NCBI GenBank assembly: GCA_030068075.1 | Contig: CM057830.1 | Location: 20,740,247 to 20,804,246, forward strand | Source of the DNA: Paguma larvata | Taxonomy: Eukaryota > Chordata > Mammalia > Carnivora > Viverridae | Direction: 5' to 3' | DNA length: 64,000 nucleotides | Part shown: positions 22,401 to 33,500 of the stretch, piece by piece | Layout of the letters: the number at the start of each line of letters is the position of its first letter | How positions within the stretch are numbered: position 1 is the stretch's first letter | Position numbers and translations under genes: made by a program | Notes under the pieces: model-generated | The model's database searches: none | Seen by the model: the letters and a program-made list of their open reading frames with translations, nothing else | What the model was told of the DNA's origin: nothing

Positions 22401-23674
22401 ATTTTAAAAGTATAATTTATCATTCAGAATTTAGATAGTAGGAATGCTTCCAAAAAGCATTGTACTGTTACCTATTAAGTCTTTTTTCCCCCCTTCTTTG
22501 AATATAGTCCTGTCTTTTATTTATGTCTAAAACTTTTCTTGTTGATTTTAGATTAGTATCAGGATCTGTAAGTGATTTTCTCTTCGTACAGATCTCAAAA
22601 GTGGTTTCGTAGCAGTCACTGAGTAATGACCAGGGTTTGACATGTGAGAAATAGAGCTGGCCTTGTTCCCATAACCACACATCCCAAACTAGTTAACTAC
22701 CATCCGTATGTCAGTTTGAGTTTTGGGAAAAAGCAAAATCAGGGAATTATAAGGAAAATAAGAAAGAAAATCGGAAGAAATACTTCAGAATGCATTATTG
22801 CATCTGTTTTAAACACAAGGCTATATAATAAAAATTCTAAGAAAATATATCCTATTTTTAACAGAATGATGAAAATGGTCTTCAGATTTCTGAGACCCAA
22901 AGCTGACAGTAATGGAGGGTAAGAGCTCAAACATTCTAAAAGGATACCCTGGACACATCAAAGCCTAAGGGACAAAGCAGTAGCCAAACTGGTTTCATGA
23001 CCATCATCCATGTCTACTGCATGTAAGAAAAAACTGAAACTTCCGTAATGATATTTTTTGTAAGAAGAATTTCACATGAGTAGAGAATGCTATGACATTT
23101 CTCTTCATTCCTCAATTCAAGTGTTAGGGTCCCCATGAGAACCACTCTGAATTCTTACTGAATTGCAGAATTTGACAGGCTCCCCATACAATACTGCTGG
23201 ACCAGAGCACTAACAAGATCTTGGACAAACCCGGCATATCCTCAAGTATCTGGAAGAATCCATGAAGACGTGTGAAAAAGTGGGAAGGCAAAAGGCAGAG
23301 TAATGCTATATGTGATGAGAATTACCATTAGGCAAATTGATTCCCATAATTTGGTGAAGACCAAATGAATTCTCCTGATGGTCAGGGGAATGCCTTTATT
23401 ATTGAGGTTAATACTAAGGAGTACTACGGCTTAAGTGAATGACAACTTAGTTCTAATTTCTGCATAGTCTTGTATGGACTAGGTAGGCAGACAGCTCTCT
23501 TCCATCTTGAAGCTGGGCAATGTGAACACATGGTTGTCTAGATTGCTGTCTAGGGTAAGAGTGAGATGATACACAACACCATTCCCTAACCTCGATAATA
23601 TTCTCTTCTGTGATTTTTTTTTTTTGGTGAAGCTTCATTCATTTATGCACATAAACAAGACTAACCAAAAACGA
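22401..23674. other. Unique sequence
   Basis: No element recognised. Frames at 22468-22680, 22644-22922 and 22739-22930 overlap on both strands. None carries a motif I can name. Confidence 0.5.
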
Positions 23675-23716
23675 GGTAACTACTTTTTTTTCCAATAGCA
23701 GGTAACTACTTTTTTT
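23675..23716. repeat. 26-bp local duplication at a SINE target
   Basis: GGTAACTACTTTTTTT occurs at 23675-23690 and again at 23701-23716, next to the SINE tail. A diverged third copy, GAAATGACTACTT, follows the SINE at about 23955. Confidence 0.85.
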
Positions 23717-23954
23717 AAAGTTTATTTATTTTGAGAGAGAGAGAGAGTGAGCAGGGATAGAGGAAGAGAGGGAGAGAGGGAGAGAGGGAGAGAGGGAGAG
23801 AGGGAGAGAAGGAGAGAGACAAAATCCCAAGCAAGCTCCATACTGTCATCACAGAGCCCAACATGGGGCTCAATCTCAGAACCATAAGTAAGATCATGCC
23901 CTGAGCCAAAATCAAGAGCTGGATGCTCAATCGACTGAGCCACCCAGGCGCCCT
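23713..23954 (-). mobile_element. CanSINE, reverse, with expanded purine repeat
   Basis: Standard reverse order ending GACTGAGCCACCCAGGCG. The GA-rich part (about 23765-23820) has expanded into roughly six 8-bp GAGGGAGA units, a SINE-born minisatellite. The tract keeps both strands open as short repetitive frames, which are not genes. Confidence 0.95.
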
Positions 23955-23969
23955 GAAATGACTACTTCT

Positions 23970-24326
23970 AAGTGAAATAAAAAGGGTGGTACTTCTCTAG
24001 AAGCAATTCTAACAACTAATTATCGAATGCTAGATTACAATTTAAGAGACAATAGGTAAATTGAAGAAAAATCTAAGTATCTTGGTAAGAAATTTCATCT
24101 TTTTTTCTGTTAGATCCTTTCTTTATCCAGCAGACAGGGTCTTTTCAAGATGACTTGAGTGGACCAATTGATAAAGCAGTGCAAGTAGAGTCAATTAGTA
24201 TTTAACACATATTTCTTGAGTTTCTTAACTTTTCCTAATTTCCCTTAAAGTTAGTTTGGACCTTTATGGCTTGTTCTGACAAATAGTAAGTAGCTATGAT
24301 GTGTACCACTTATGGAATTAGGTGGG
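23970..24326. other. Unique sequence
   Basis: Nothing recognised between the SINE and the GT repeat. Confidence 0.5.
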
Positions 24327-24364
24327 GGATGTGTGTATGTGTGTGTGCGTGTGTGTGTGTGTGT
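24327..24364. repeat. (GT)n microsatellite, interrupted
   Basis: About 18 GT units with TATG and GCGT interruptions. Confidence 0.97.
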
Positions 24365-24439
24365 AATAAAATGTAATTTTCAAATATAGTAAAATATAGT
24401 AAAAATATACTTTTACTCCCTTCGAATATTTAATAGAGG

Positions 24440-24620
24440 AACAATGTGAATTCCAGATGTGACTAATTGTGATTTTAAGTAATTTTAAACTTCCGAACAC
24501 TCAGTTTCATCATCTATATAATTGGAGATGATACATATTGGCCTCTAGCTCATGATAGTAAACTGAGAACATTTATGACCGTGCCTTCTTTTTAGAGTAC
24601 CAATGAAATGAGAGAAAATA
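24440..24620 (-). mobile_element. MIR, antisense
   Basis: ACTCAGTTTCATCATCTATA followed by ATTGGAGATGATACATATTGGCCTC is the complement of the MIR core (CTCAGTTTCCTCATCTGTAAAATGG type). Confidence 0.6.
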
Positions 24621-24819
24621 TATGAAATTTATATTGTAGGTCAGGAAAAATAAAAAAGATGCCATTAGGGACCTTTTTTCTTTTCTTTTTTTTTTTTTAG
24701 GAATTTCTGGAAAATTGAGAGAATTGAGGCATACAGTGTTATGGAGAGGCTAGTGGATTCTCAGCTGGTGACTCAAGATCTTTCCAAGAGAATTTTGGAG
24801 ATTATTAAAATAATATATT

Positions 24820-25400
24820 CCTATGTAAAAATATAAATACCCTTCAAAAATTTAGTAGTTTAAATACACAACTGTTTTGTTGTTGCCACTGTCATCATTA
24901 CTGGATTTTTATTTTTTCATGCTCTGAGCTGACTGGTTCATTTGGGCAGTTTGCCCCATGTGATTCCAGCTTGAGTTGCAAACATCCAGAAGGTCGACTG
25001 GGCTAGAATATCCAAGATGCTTCATTTATGTCTGACCCATAGATGGGGCCAGTAGAAGAATTGAGCTCAGGTCACTAGGATGACTGGCTCTCTCATTCTT
25101 TCTATATAGTCTCAGGGCCTCTGCTCCTTGGGGCTTTTCCATGTGGTCTCTAAACAACACCTCTCTGTTAGGACAGTCAGATTCCTTACATAACAGCTCA
25201 GCACTGTCAAGAGCATGAAAGCAAAAAATTGTCAGGCCTTCTTAAGGCTCAGGCCTGGAACTAGCACAACATCCTTTTGTTACGTGCCAGTAAACTAAGT
25301 GAATCACACAGCCAGCCCAGTTTCATCATGGAAGGGAAATATATGAGGTTGTCAGTATTCAGGGAAACTGGAGGCTGTCTTTGAGAATACTTACCACAGT
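24820..25400 (-). mobile_element. Ancient interspersed repeat, probably LTR-derived
   Basis: AGTTTAAATACACAACTG, AGGCTCAGGCCTGGAACTAGC, ACACAGCCAGCCCAGTTTCA and ATACTTACCACAG resemble a mammal-wide repeat with ends like TAACAAACCACCCCA...CTGCCACAG. A second example lies at 32618-33000. I cannot name the family from memory. Confidence 0.45.
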
Positions 25401-25410
25401 TACTCACTGG

Positions 25411-26654
25411 AGTAATTTATTAAGAATTACAATTATGAAGAGCAATTAGACTATCAGCTCCTCCTTTCCTAAGCAGATAACTAAGGGAAATGTGCTCTTC
25501 ACTTGAGATCTTACTATTTGAAAAATGGGTTCAAACATCAAGAGAAGAGATCTTACTCATGATATTTTGGCCTGAGGGAGAATCAGAATAGATTTTAATT
25601 TATGTCCAGTATTTTCACAAGAGAAGGGATTACAGTGGGAAAATTAAGGATGTGGAATCAAGGAAAACTCCTTTTAGCCAGCAGTAGAATATTCTATGTT
25701 CCACTCTTAGAATAAAGTGCCCTCCAGACTCTGATGTCAGCAGTTCAAATCAAGAAAAAAAATATTGAAGAAACAATTCTCCATAACTCCAGAGAAATCT
25801 AATATTAGGTGCCTTAATTAATTAACCTATTCCACCATCCATGTATACAGACCAGAAAAACAGCTAAGTATAAAATAATGGCAAACCAATCCATGAAAAA
25901 AACAAATGAAAACCTGCACTACACACAAGCATGTGTGTGCACACACATATACATATTAAAACCCAAATTAACCAAGCAAAATTTAGGTAAGATAATAAAA
26001 ATTTTTATGATGTCCAATAATTTGAATTGATATATATAATTACAAACAAAATTAAGTAAGTATGGAAAAAAACTAAGAGAACAAAAAGAAGTCCAGGAAA
26101 TATAGAAGTTATGTGATTAAAAATAATAAATCAATGCTCAGAGTAAGTATTTGCTGGAAAGCAATAAAGACCAAACTGGTATTCTAAAGGATAAAACTGG
26201 GGAAATTATGCAGGTTGTAAAGCTGAACAAATACACATGGAATGTTAGAGGTTAACAGAAATGATTAATCTTTCCAGAAGGTATATATAACATGAATTCT
26301 AAGAGCCAAGAGCACAGGTAATGGAAGGTAGGGAATAATTAAGAAAACAAATACATAAATCACATTTTTGAAGATTTAAAACTATACTTACAGATATAAA
26401 AGAAGACCCCAAGATATTTTCAACAAGTAGACACTGGATTGTGGCACTTGAGCATGCTAATTGAACTACTGGGAATTTAGTGATGTAGTAGTGAACTTCA
26501 ATCAGTAGAAGTCTAACCATTTCATGTCCTTCTTGCTTTGGGAAAACATTGGGAATTTCCTAGAGTAAGGCTTCAGACCCTTGACACTGCCATTCAAAAC
26601 TAAATCCTTTTCACAAGATTATATAACAAACCAATATTTAATCATTGTTCAGCA
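25411..26654. other. Unique sequence
   Basis: No gene or repeat recognised. A small CACACAAGCATGTGTGTGCACACACA stretch near 25921-25950 is partly self-complementary. Confidence 0.5.
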
Positions 26655-27205
26655 ACCTATTTATACTAATGGCTAACACTTTCTACTTGCATGACAGGCA
26701 CTGTTCTAAGTACCTAAAACATATTAGTTCCTCTAATCCTCACTAAATTCCTAGGCAGTAGGCAGGGGAGTGTCCAGATTCTGTGGTGCCTGAGGCTAAT
26801 GCAAGGCACTCTTTATAAAAAATAATACAAAATTATGTACACAGGAACTAGAATGAAAATGAATATTTACATGAGTATGAAAAGAGACTGTAAGAAAGTA
26901 CTGGTGTGTTGGAGCTCATCCTTCTCTTAGGAGAAACTTCGGTTACGGTTTTGGAAATGACTTTTATAAAATCCAGTTATCCCTGATTTCCTTCCTCATT
27001 TGTGTAAGAACGTATACATGTGATGAGTCCTAAAGTTTAAGTTGCATTAGCTTCATAGTGAATCAACCGTGGGAGAGGAGTATTAATATATTCATGAGGA
27101 AATGGAGGCACAGAACATAGCTGTCATAAGGAGCAGAGGCAGGATTCGAACTAGGATTCGTGGTTGAAGGGTCTGCACTCTTGATCCCCTGTTATACTGT
27201 CAATC
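26655..27205 (+). mobile_element. MIR interrupted by about 300 bases
   Basis: Left part 26655-26762 (CATGACAGGCACTGTTCTAAG, TAATCCTCACTAAATTCC) and right part about 27085-27205 (GAGGAAATGGAGGCACAGAAC, GCAGGATTCGAACTAGGATT, TCTGCACTCTTGATCCCC) are consecutive MIR segments. The intervening 310-320 bases match nothing I recognise. Confidence 0.7.
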
Positions 27206-27986
27206 ACTGACCATCATGAAGAACTGTTCTGAGAGAGAACAAGTTTGCATATCACCTGATTAAAATCATGTCTTTTTTGATTAATAATCTTATTTTTATG
27301 TTAGTCATATATTCATCTCCACTGACGTGATCAGGAATAGCTTGTCCTTTAGAGTCCCAAATATGCCAAATGGGAAATACGTTTTCATTTCCCCCAGAGA
27401 CCCACAGATTCTGCCCATCATAGTCTTCATGTCTGGAACTGCTTGCAATGTATTCCCTACAGGGGCCTAAGGTCTAGATTGTTCAGGATATTAGCCTCCA
27501 AATCACCAAGTTAAAATATTGATGCTGGAGATCATAAACATTATGATCATTGGACATTCAAATCCTCAGACAGAGCATTGAATGAGGGGGCATGAAAAGT
27601 AGAATCTGGCATCTTACTCAATTTGGAATACCATACAGGTGAAGCTCATTGGTTATAATCTTTGTGTACTGAAAACTTCCACCTCACTGTGATCAAAAGA
27701 ATATGTGTGGCCCATAAGGGGAGGTCTGGCACCTAAAATAACTTTTCATTTATATAACTATAGTTATATATGAATACCATTTATATAATCACAGTACTTT
27801 TTTTTTCTATTGGGTTTAAAGTTTTTGTTTCAACTTAAAACAAAACACAAGATATTTATCCTAATTTCACTTAATGTGAAATGCTGAGGTCAGAGAGAGA
27901 GCAGGGAGTCAGAACACACAGGCCATTTCAATTATTTTGGCTTTTATACTAAGAATGATGCAGAACCATTGCCATGTTGTAACTCG
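27206..27986. other. Unique sequence
   Basis: No element recognised. Contains a TATAACTATAGTTATATA palindrome near 27755. Confidence 0.5.
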
Positions 27987-28002
27987 AAGCATGACATCTT
28001 GG

Positions 28003-28145
28003 GGTGCCTGGCTGGCTCAGTCAGAAGAGCATGAGACTCTTGATCTCAGGGTTGTGAATTCAAGCCCCACGTTGGATGTAGAGTCTATTAAATAAACAAA
28101 TCAAGAATCAAACTTAAAAAATATATATATAATGTTTTAAAAAAA
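28003..28145 (+). mobile_element. Short older-type CanSINE
   Basis: GGTGCCTGGCTGGCTCAG, GAGACTCTTGATCTCAGGG, GAATTCAAGCCCCACG and then directly AGTCTATTAAATAAA with no CT-rich body. Imperfect target duplication GAAGCATGACATCTTGG / GAAGTTTGACACCTTCG. Confidence 0.92.
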
Positions 28146-28159
28146 GAAGTTTGACACCT

Positions 28160-28600
28160 TCGAGCAAGTAACAGTTGAACTACCTAGGCTGTTGTGCTGA
28201 GAATAAATATTAGAGATTGAAGGGCTGAACAAGTGAGGCTGATTAAGAGGACATTACAATAATTTTAACCAAAGACTGTGGTAATTTGGACCAGAGATGA
28301 AGGTAATATGGTATCTGTACAGATGGTTAGGATCGGTTGGATTTGGCAAATACTTGGAAAGCAGAGAAAACAGGAGGCATTGGAATGCAGTATGGGAGGA
28401 GATAAGAGCAAAGGTACAGGAATGACTCCCTGTTTTTAAGTGGTGGCATTTAAAGGACAGGGTTATTACTTCCTGTGAGGGAGAAGACTGCAGCAGCTTG
28501 GATGGGGGAACCAGGAATATCTTATTCAGGTGGTGAGCTTGTGGCTGTTGGGGCACAGGAAGGAAGGATAAAGCTCTCATGGAGAGCACCGGTCTCCAGG
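28160..28600 (-). mobile_element. L2 body, antisense
   Basis: GAGGACATTACAATAATTTTAACC, GGTTAGGATCGGTTGGATTTGG and GAATGACTCCCTGTTTTTAAG follow the antisense L2 order (GCTATTGCAGTAGTCC ... AGGATGACTCCAAGGTTTT). The 111-codon minus-strand frame at 28254-28589 lies in it and is not convincing as a gene. Confidence 0.6.
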
Positions 28601-29278
28601 GCCAGTCTTCCTTCTTGTTATCATATTCTGAAGGGTGACGAGAGGTAATGTTTCCAGGAGCCCACTGGACACTGGGTGACTATGGCCTGTTGTTTATCTT
28701 GCTGTTGAAGCAGTTAGGTATTTGTAGAGGGGGACCATGATATAGGGACCATTAGGAGTTCTGTACTGTCCTCATCCTTCAAGCATATAGGAATTTCAGA
28801 TTACTCTTTTCTTTATTGAATTAAGAAAATAGTTAAGTATGCTCTTCATTTTGGAGGTTCAGCATCCAGTTACTTAAACAACATGTTTTATGACTGAATG
28901 ATCGCTGCCTTCAAAACAGCCATGTTTTTAATTTTTTTTGATATATATAATTTGGATGTAAAGTGACTTAGACATCTGGAATTTAAATAAAAACTTAAAA
29001 AAGAAAAAAGTGACTTAGATAAAAAATGTATTATAAAGGCATGTATATCATTAAACTGGATCAAGATTAGAATACAGTGAAGAAGAAATAAGAGCTTAAA
29101 ATTTTTTATAAGCTTCTTTTGTCTATTCCTTTTTGGAACACAGACCAGAATATTTTAGGAAAAAGTGTTCAATAAATGATTAAGTGCTATCATAGTAATA
29201 TAATTGTGTTAAATGCATTCAGGCTCTTTTAAATATACTATTAAATGAGTAATCCAAACAGAAACCAAAGAAAAAATT
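28601..29278. other. Unique sequence
   Basis: Nothing recognised. AT-rich, with an ATATATAATTTGGATG stretch near 28940. Confidence 0.5.
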
Positions 29279-29292
29279 AAAGTAATTCAAGA

Positions 29293-29416
29293 GGGGCACC
29301 TGACTGGCTCAGTCAATAGAGCATGTGACTCTTGATCTCTGGGTTGTAAGTTCGAGCCCCACATTCGGTGTGGAGATTCCTTAAAAATAAAATCTTAAAA
29401 AGAAAAGAAGGTGAAG
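29293..29416 (+). mobile_element. Short older-type CanSINE
   Basis: GGGGCACCTGACTGGCTCAG, GCATGTGACTCTTGATCTC, GTAAGTTCGAGCCCCACATT, then AGATTCCTTAAAAATAAAATC. Target duplication AAAGTAATTCAAGA at 29279 and AAAATAATTCAAGA at 29417. Confidence 0.94.
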
Positions 29417-29430
29417 AAAATAATTCAAGA

Positions 29431-29893
29431 TACATATGACCTTTCATCTGAGAAAAGAGATACTTTGGAAAGACTGATTTTATAGGACATACCACTAGAA
29501 TGCAACAAATGAATAGTGGCCCTTATATAAAAAGTCACACTTAAGAGAGTTTTACTTTGAATTTCACTGTTTTAAATAAAACAACCCATGATTGAATCAT
29601 TTTATGTTTGACAGAGTCAAACAATAATTCACAAACCATAATGAACAGAGTTGCACTTAATGAACTCTTTTCATAATGCTATGTCTAAAAGAAACTAAAA
29701 TATCTCACAGGTTCAGCTAACCTTCAGATGTTTATACACATATGGACAATCATTGAGATTTTGGGCAATTAGTGCATTGATATTGAATTTCCATTACTTT
29801 TTGCTTAAGAAGCCCTCTCAGTGAATGAAACTGATTGCGATGCCTTCATTTGTGTTCCCGATTCACCTGGTGTATAACTAAGTGATGGTCAGG
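29431..29893. other. Unique sequence
   Basis: No element recognised between the SINE and the hAT-like element. Confidence 0.5.
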
Positions 29894-29901
29894 CTCCATG
29901 A

Positions 29902-30105
29902 CAGTGGTCTGCAAACTTTATATGTTATTCTCAGCTTTGTGGGCCATATGGTCTCAGTTGCTGCTATCCAAGTCTATCCTCGTAGTGTGATAGCAGCCAT
30001 AGAAAAATACATAATAAATGGATGTAGCTGTGTTCAAAAAAACTTTATTTATAAAACAAGTAGCAATCCAAATAGGGCCCATGGACTGCAGTTTGTCACC
30101 CAACG
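29902..30105 (+). mobile_element. hAT-type non-autonomous DNA transposon
   Basis: Begins CAGTGGTCTGCAAACTTT, has GCTTTGTGGGCCATATGGTC and GCTGTGTTCAAAAAAACTTTATTTAT, and ends GCAGTTTGTCACCC. This is the layout of a mammal-wide hAT-Charlie MITE. Flanks CTCCATGA and CTCTATGT are a plausible 8-bp duplication, the hAT size. The 88-codon frame across it is accidental. Confidence 0.8.
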
Positions 30106-30139
30106 CTCTATGTTAATCCTTGGCACATCTGGCTGTTTC

Positions 30140-30250
30140 CTCCATTAAATTTACTTGATAGCAGGCAACATTTCATTTTTAAATTTTTTTTCCAGAACAC
30201 AACATAATACCTAGAGCACAGTAGGTATGCAGTAAGTGTTGAATTAAGCA
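30140..30250 (+). mobile_element. L2 3' end
   Basis: GATAGCAGGCAACATTTCATT, CCTAGAGCACAGTAGGTATGC and GTGTTGAATTAAGCATT match the L2 3' terminus. Confidence 0.65.
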
Positions 30251-31005
30251 TTAAATTCTTAGGAGAATTAATTACTCTAAATGTTTTTATGATTACTGTA
30301 ACTCATTATATTAAGGTAGTAAAATTATAAATTATAAATATTGAAATAAATATTAAAAATAAATTCTATAATATTAGAATTGAGAATGATTCTGAAGTTT
30401 TCTGTACAAATTCTATAGCCAAATTAATAAATACAATAATGCTTACTTACTTTTTAGTAAATACTTTTCATTGGTATAGTCTTTCATTTAAAGTAATATT
30501 TTTTCTATTTTTAAAAGCAATACACCACAAAACCAAATAATCCAGTTAAGAAATGGAAAGAAATGAAAAGACACTTTTCCACAGAAGATATACAGATGGC
30601 TAGCAGACACATGAAAAGATGCTCAACATCACTCATCATCAGGGAAATAGAAATCAAAACCATGATGCGATATCACCTCACACCTGTCAGAATGGCTAAA
30701 ATTAACAACACAAGAAACAACATTAGTGGAAAGGATACAGAGAAAGAGAATCTTCTTGCACCGTTGGTGGGAATGCAAACTGGTGCAGCTACTCTGGAAA
30801 ACAGTATGGAGGTTGCTCAAAAATTAAAAATGGAACCAACCTATGACCCAGCAATTGCACAACTAGGTATTTACCAAAGGATACAAAAATACAGATTCAA
30901 AGGGGTACACGCACCCCAATGTGTATAGTAGTATTATCAACAATAGCCCAACTATGGAAAGAGACCAAATGTCCATTGGCTGATGAATGGATAAAAAATG
31001 TGGCA

Positions 31006-31072
31006 TGTATATAAATATATAAATATAAATATACATATATATGTATACACACACATACATATATATAATAGA
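31006..31072. repeat. AT/ATAC low-complexity expansion inside LINE-1
   Basis: AAATATATAAATATAAATATACATATATATG and CACACACATACATATATAT occupy a spot where the LINE-1 has a short TATATATA. The tract has expanded since insertion. Confidence 0.9.
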
Positions 31073-31280
31073 ATATTACACAGCTATCCAAAAGAATGAA
31101 ATCTTGCCATTTGCAATGATGTGGATGGAGCTAGAATGTATGATTCTAAGTGAAATAAGTCCGTCAGAGAAAGACAAATACCGTACAACTTCATTCATAC
31201 GTGGAATTTAAGAAACAAAACAGATGAACATATGGGAGGGGGAATGAAAAAGAAAACCAGAAAAACGAACGAAAAGAGAC

Positions 31281-31477
31281 TTTTTTAAATTAATTTTTTA
31301 GTTTATATATTTTTGAGAGACAGAGATACAGAGTGTAAGCGGGGGAGGGGCAGAGAGAGAGGGAGACAGAATAGGAAGCAGGCTCCAGGCTCTGAGCTGT
31401 CAGCACAGAGCCTGACACGGGGCTCGAACTCACGAACCATGAGATTATGAACTGAGCTGAAGTCGGACAGGTGCCCC
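31281..31477 (-). mobile_element. CanSINE, reverse, in LINE-1 3' UTR, head deleted
   Basis: Normal from the tail to GAGCTGAAGTCGGAC, then jumps to AGGTGCCCC. About 25 bases of the tRNA-like head, including the A-box region GGCTCAGTCGGTTAAG, are missing. Target duplication AAAAGAGACTTTTTT / AAAAGACTCTTAAAG lies in LINE-1 sequence. Confidence 0.93.
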
Positions 31478-31720
31478 AAAAGACTCTTAAAGTTAGAGAA
31501 CAAATGGGTTCTCTAATGGGTTGATGGAGGGATATGGGTGGGGGGTGGGCTAGATGGGTGATAGGTATTAAGGAGGTCACTTGTTTTGAGGAGCACTGGG
31601 TGTTGTATGCAGGTGACGAATCACTGAATTCTACCCCTGAAACCAATATTGCATTGTATATTAACTAACTGGAATTTAAATAAAAGTTTGAAAAAGAAAA
31701 ATAAAATAAAGGCAATACAA

Positions 31721-32617
31721 ATTTATTGTAGAAAATTTAGAAGCCTAGGATTTCAATGTGTGGTTACCAATAAGAAGGGCAATCCCGTATATTAATATAA
31801 TGGTTGTTTTGAGAATGGACATGTGTTCACTGTTGTGCTGGAAATGGCTCACAAGAGATGGCTGTGCACATCTCTTTCCTATTCTGGCTTCAGTAGAGTA
31901 ATATTGGTAGCTTGAAATACCCATCATGGGAGCATTTACATGACAGAAATTGGCCGAAGTGGCTTTCTTTTGGTCACTTTACTGCCACAGTACTCCACTG
32001 CACACGATCCCAATGCTGATCAGTGGGACGCAAAGAAATATGATTTACTGAGAACTCTGGGGAAGTGCTTTCCTACTCTAAAGATAGGTCTGGAAGTAAC
32101 ACATTGTCTTTCAGCTGGATATGAACACATAAACCCTTTTCACAGTTACTAACAGAAATCCTATGGTTGGAAAAAAAATTATGAAGGCAAAGTTAGCACA
32201 TAGGGAATCAGAGAAATGAAGCTGGAGACTTTTTTGAGTTCAGCCTGAAACTCCTTCCAACTCAGAACTTCAAGGTACATGAATTCTTTGATGTTGACTC
32301 AGTTTGAGACAGATTTTAATTACTTGTTAACTGATATGTACCCAAATATTTGAATTTGTATTGGTCTCTTCCTGCCTTCATGTTTTCCTCTGTAACATAC
32401 ACCCTCAGTTCCTACACTCTTTCCTGATTGGCATAATATTAAGTTTCCCCATGATTCTCATTGTTGGTATTCTCTCTCATATAATGATTGCCAGAAGTAA
32501 TTACAATATTTTGGTCTAGCATTTCTGGCACATAGTAAACTATTCACATTTACGTTTAGATTATATTCTTCTACCAGTTAAAAGAAAAAAAGGTGTATGG
32601 GGCAGTTATTTCAACAA
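31721..32617. other. Unique sequence
   Basis: No element firmly recognised. CTAGCATTTCTGGCACATAG near 32520 could be a scrap of L2 3' end. Confidence 0.45.
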
Positions 32618-33000
32618 GGATGTTGTTTAATGCTACCCCAAACAGATGGTGGCTTACAACACACATAATTTATTCTTGTCCACATGTCTGCTTGTCAGCT
32701 AGGTGTTAGTCTGTCTAGGTTGAGCTCAACTGGGCTTGGCTTCAAGTTGTGCTGAGGTTCAGATTTACTCCATATCGGTTTCATTTTCCATTGACTAGGA
32801 ACTAGTTTGAGAGATGGAAGAGGCTGAAGGGGGGTGACACAAGACCTCTTATTGCCGAGGTGCAGAACTGGCACCCAGAATTGCTTAGGGCCAGTCACAT
32901 GGTCAAGCCTAACCTCAATGAGTGGGACTTTGCCTTTAGGACAAGGAGGTGCAAAGTCATATGGCAAAAGAGGTAAATATAGGGAGAGGTGAAGGGCAGG
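32618..33000 (-). mobile_element. Ancient interspersed repeat, same type as 24820-25400
   Basis: GCTACCCCAAACAGATGGTGG, CAACTGGGCTTGGCTTC, AGAACTGGCACCCAGAATTG, GGCCAGTCACATGGTCAAGCC and GGTGCAAAGTCATATGGCAA match the remembered layout of a mammal-wide repeat that I cannot name. Frames here are accidental. Confidence 0.45.
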
Positions 33001-33224
33001 TATATATTACTTCTTGGGTTTTCTTTATAATCTAAACCACTAAATTTGATGATATATGCCAGTTGTATGAGCCCCAGTTATACTATTTTGATGATCAAAG
33101 CGTCTCTTCAATAAAACAAGGCAACTAAGCAAGGCAAGTAAGCAATACTAAAGATGTTTATATAACCAAATGCTTAGAATGTTGCTTTTAAATATGACAT
33201 CTATGTGCTAAAAATATTCAATAA

Positions 33225-33500
33225 TGTTCTATTAGATACAATTGCAATATCTTAAAGAGCATGCACAATTTAGCCCCAAACTATATTTTCATCTGTTTCT
33301 ATAAGCTTTTTTGTCTAAGCAAATTCCTATCATCATTCTGCACTTAAACATTTTTATCTTTCACTCAACTCATTAGTTTCTCTACCTGAAAAGCCTTCCC
33401 CTTTTCTTCCTACTTCTGATTTACAGGCAGATCAAGATCCCTGATAATCTGGTCTAGAGTAATCTCTCAGTTATTTAAATTCCTGTAGAGTTAAAAGCTG
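33225..33500 (+). mobile_element. L2 fragment
   Basis: TTAAAGAGCATGCACAATTTAGCCCC, then TTTCTCTACCTGAAAAGCCTTCCCC, then GATCAAGATCCC follow the L2 3' region (CTGCATGATCTGGCCCC ... TGGAATGCTCTTCCCC). Confidence 0.55.

Larger units (their letters stand above)
30526..31708 (+). mobile_element. 5'-truncated LINE-1: end of ORF2 plus 3' UTR
   Basis: The open stretch 30563-30928 encodes the LINE-1 ORF2 C-terminal region, for example [36 protein letters not shown] and [10 protein letters not shown]. The reading frame then breaks. Downstream are TGAAATCTTGCCATTTGCAA, AGTGAAATAAGTCCGTCAGAGAAAGAC and the carnivoran 3' end TGAAACCAATATTGCATTG before an A-rich tail. Flanking AAAGCAATAC / AAGGCAATAC is a weak target duplication. 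A SINE sits in the 3' UTR. Not an active element. Confidence 0.93.

Noticed and set aside
24677..24702. Pyrimidine run ending in AG, like a splice acceptor
   Set aside because: No open exon follows and no donor or branch context supports it. T runs are common here.
28254..28589. 111-codon minus-strand frame
   Set aside because: Lies in an L2 remnant read from its sense strand; no intact L2 protein features.
30563..30928. 121-codon open frame
   Set aside because: It is the C-terminal part of LINE-1 ORF2 with a broken continuation, not a host gene.
31290..31646. 118-codon minus-strand frame
   Set aside because: Translation of a SINE plus LINE-1 3' UTR.
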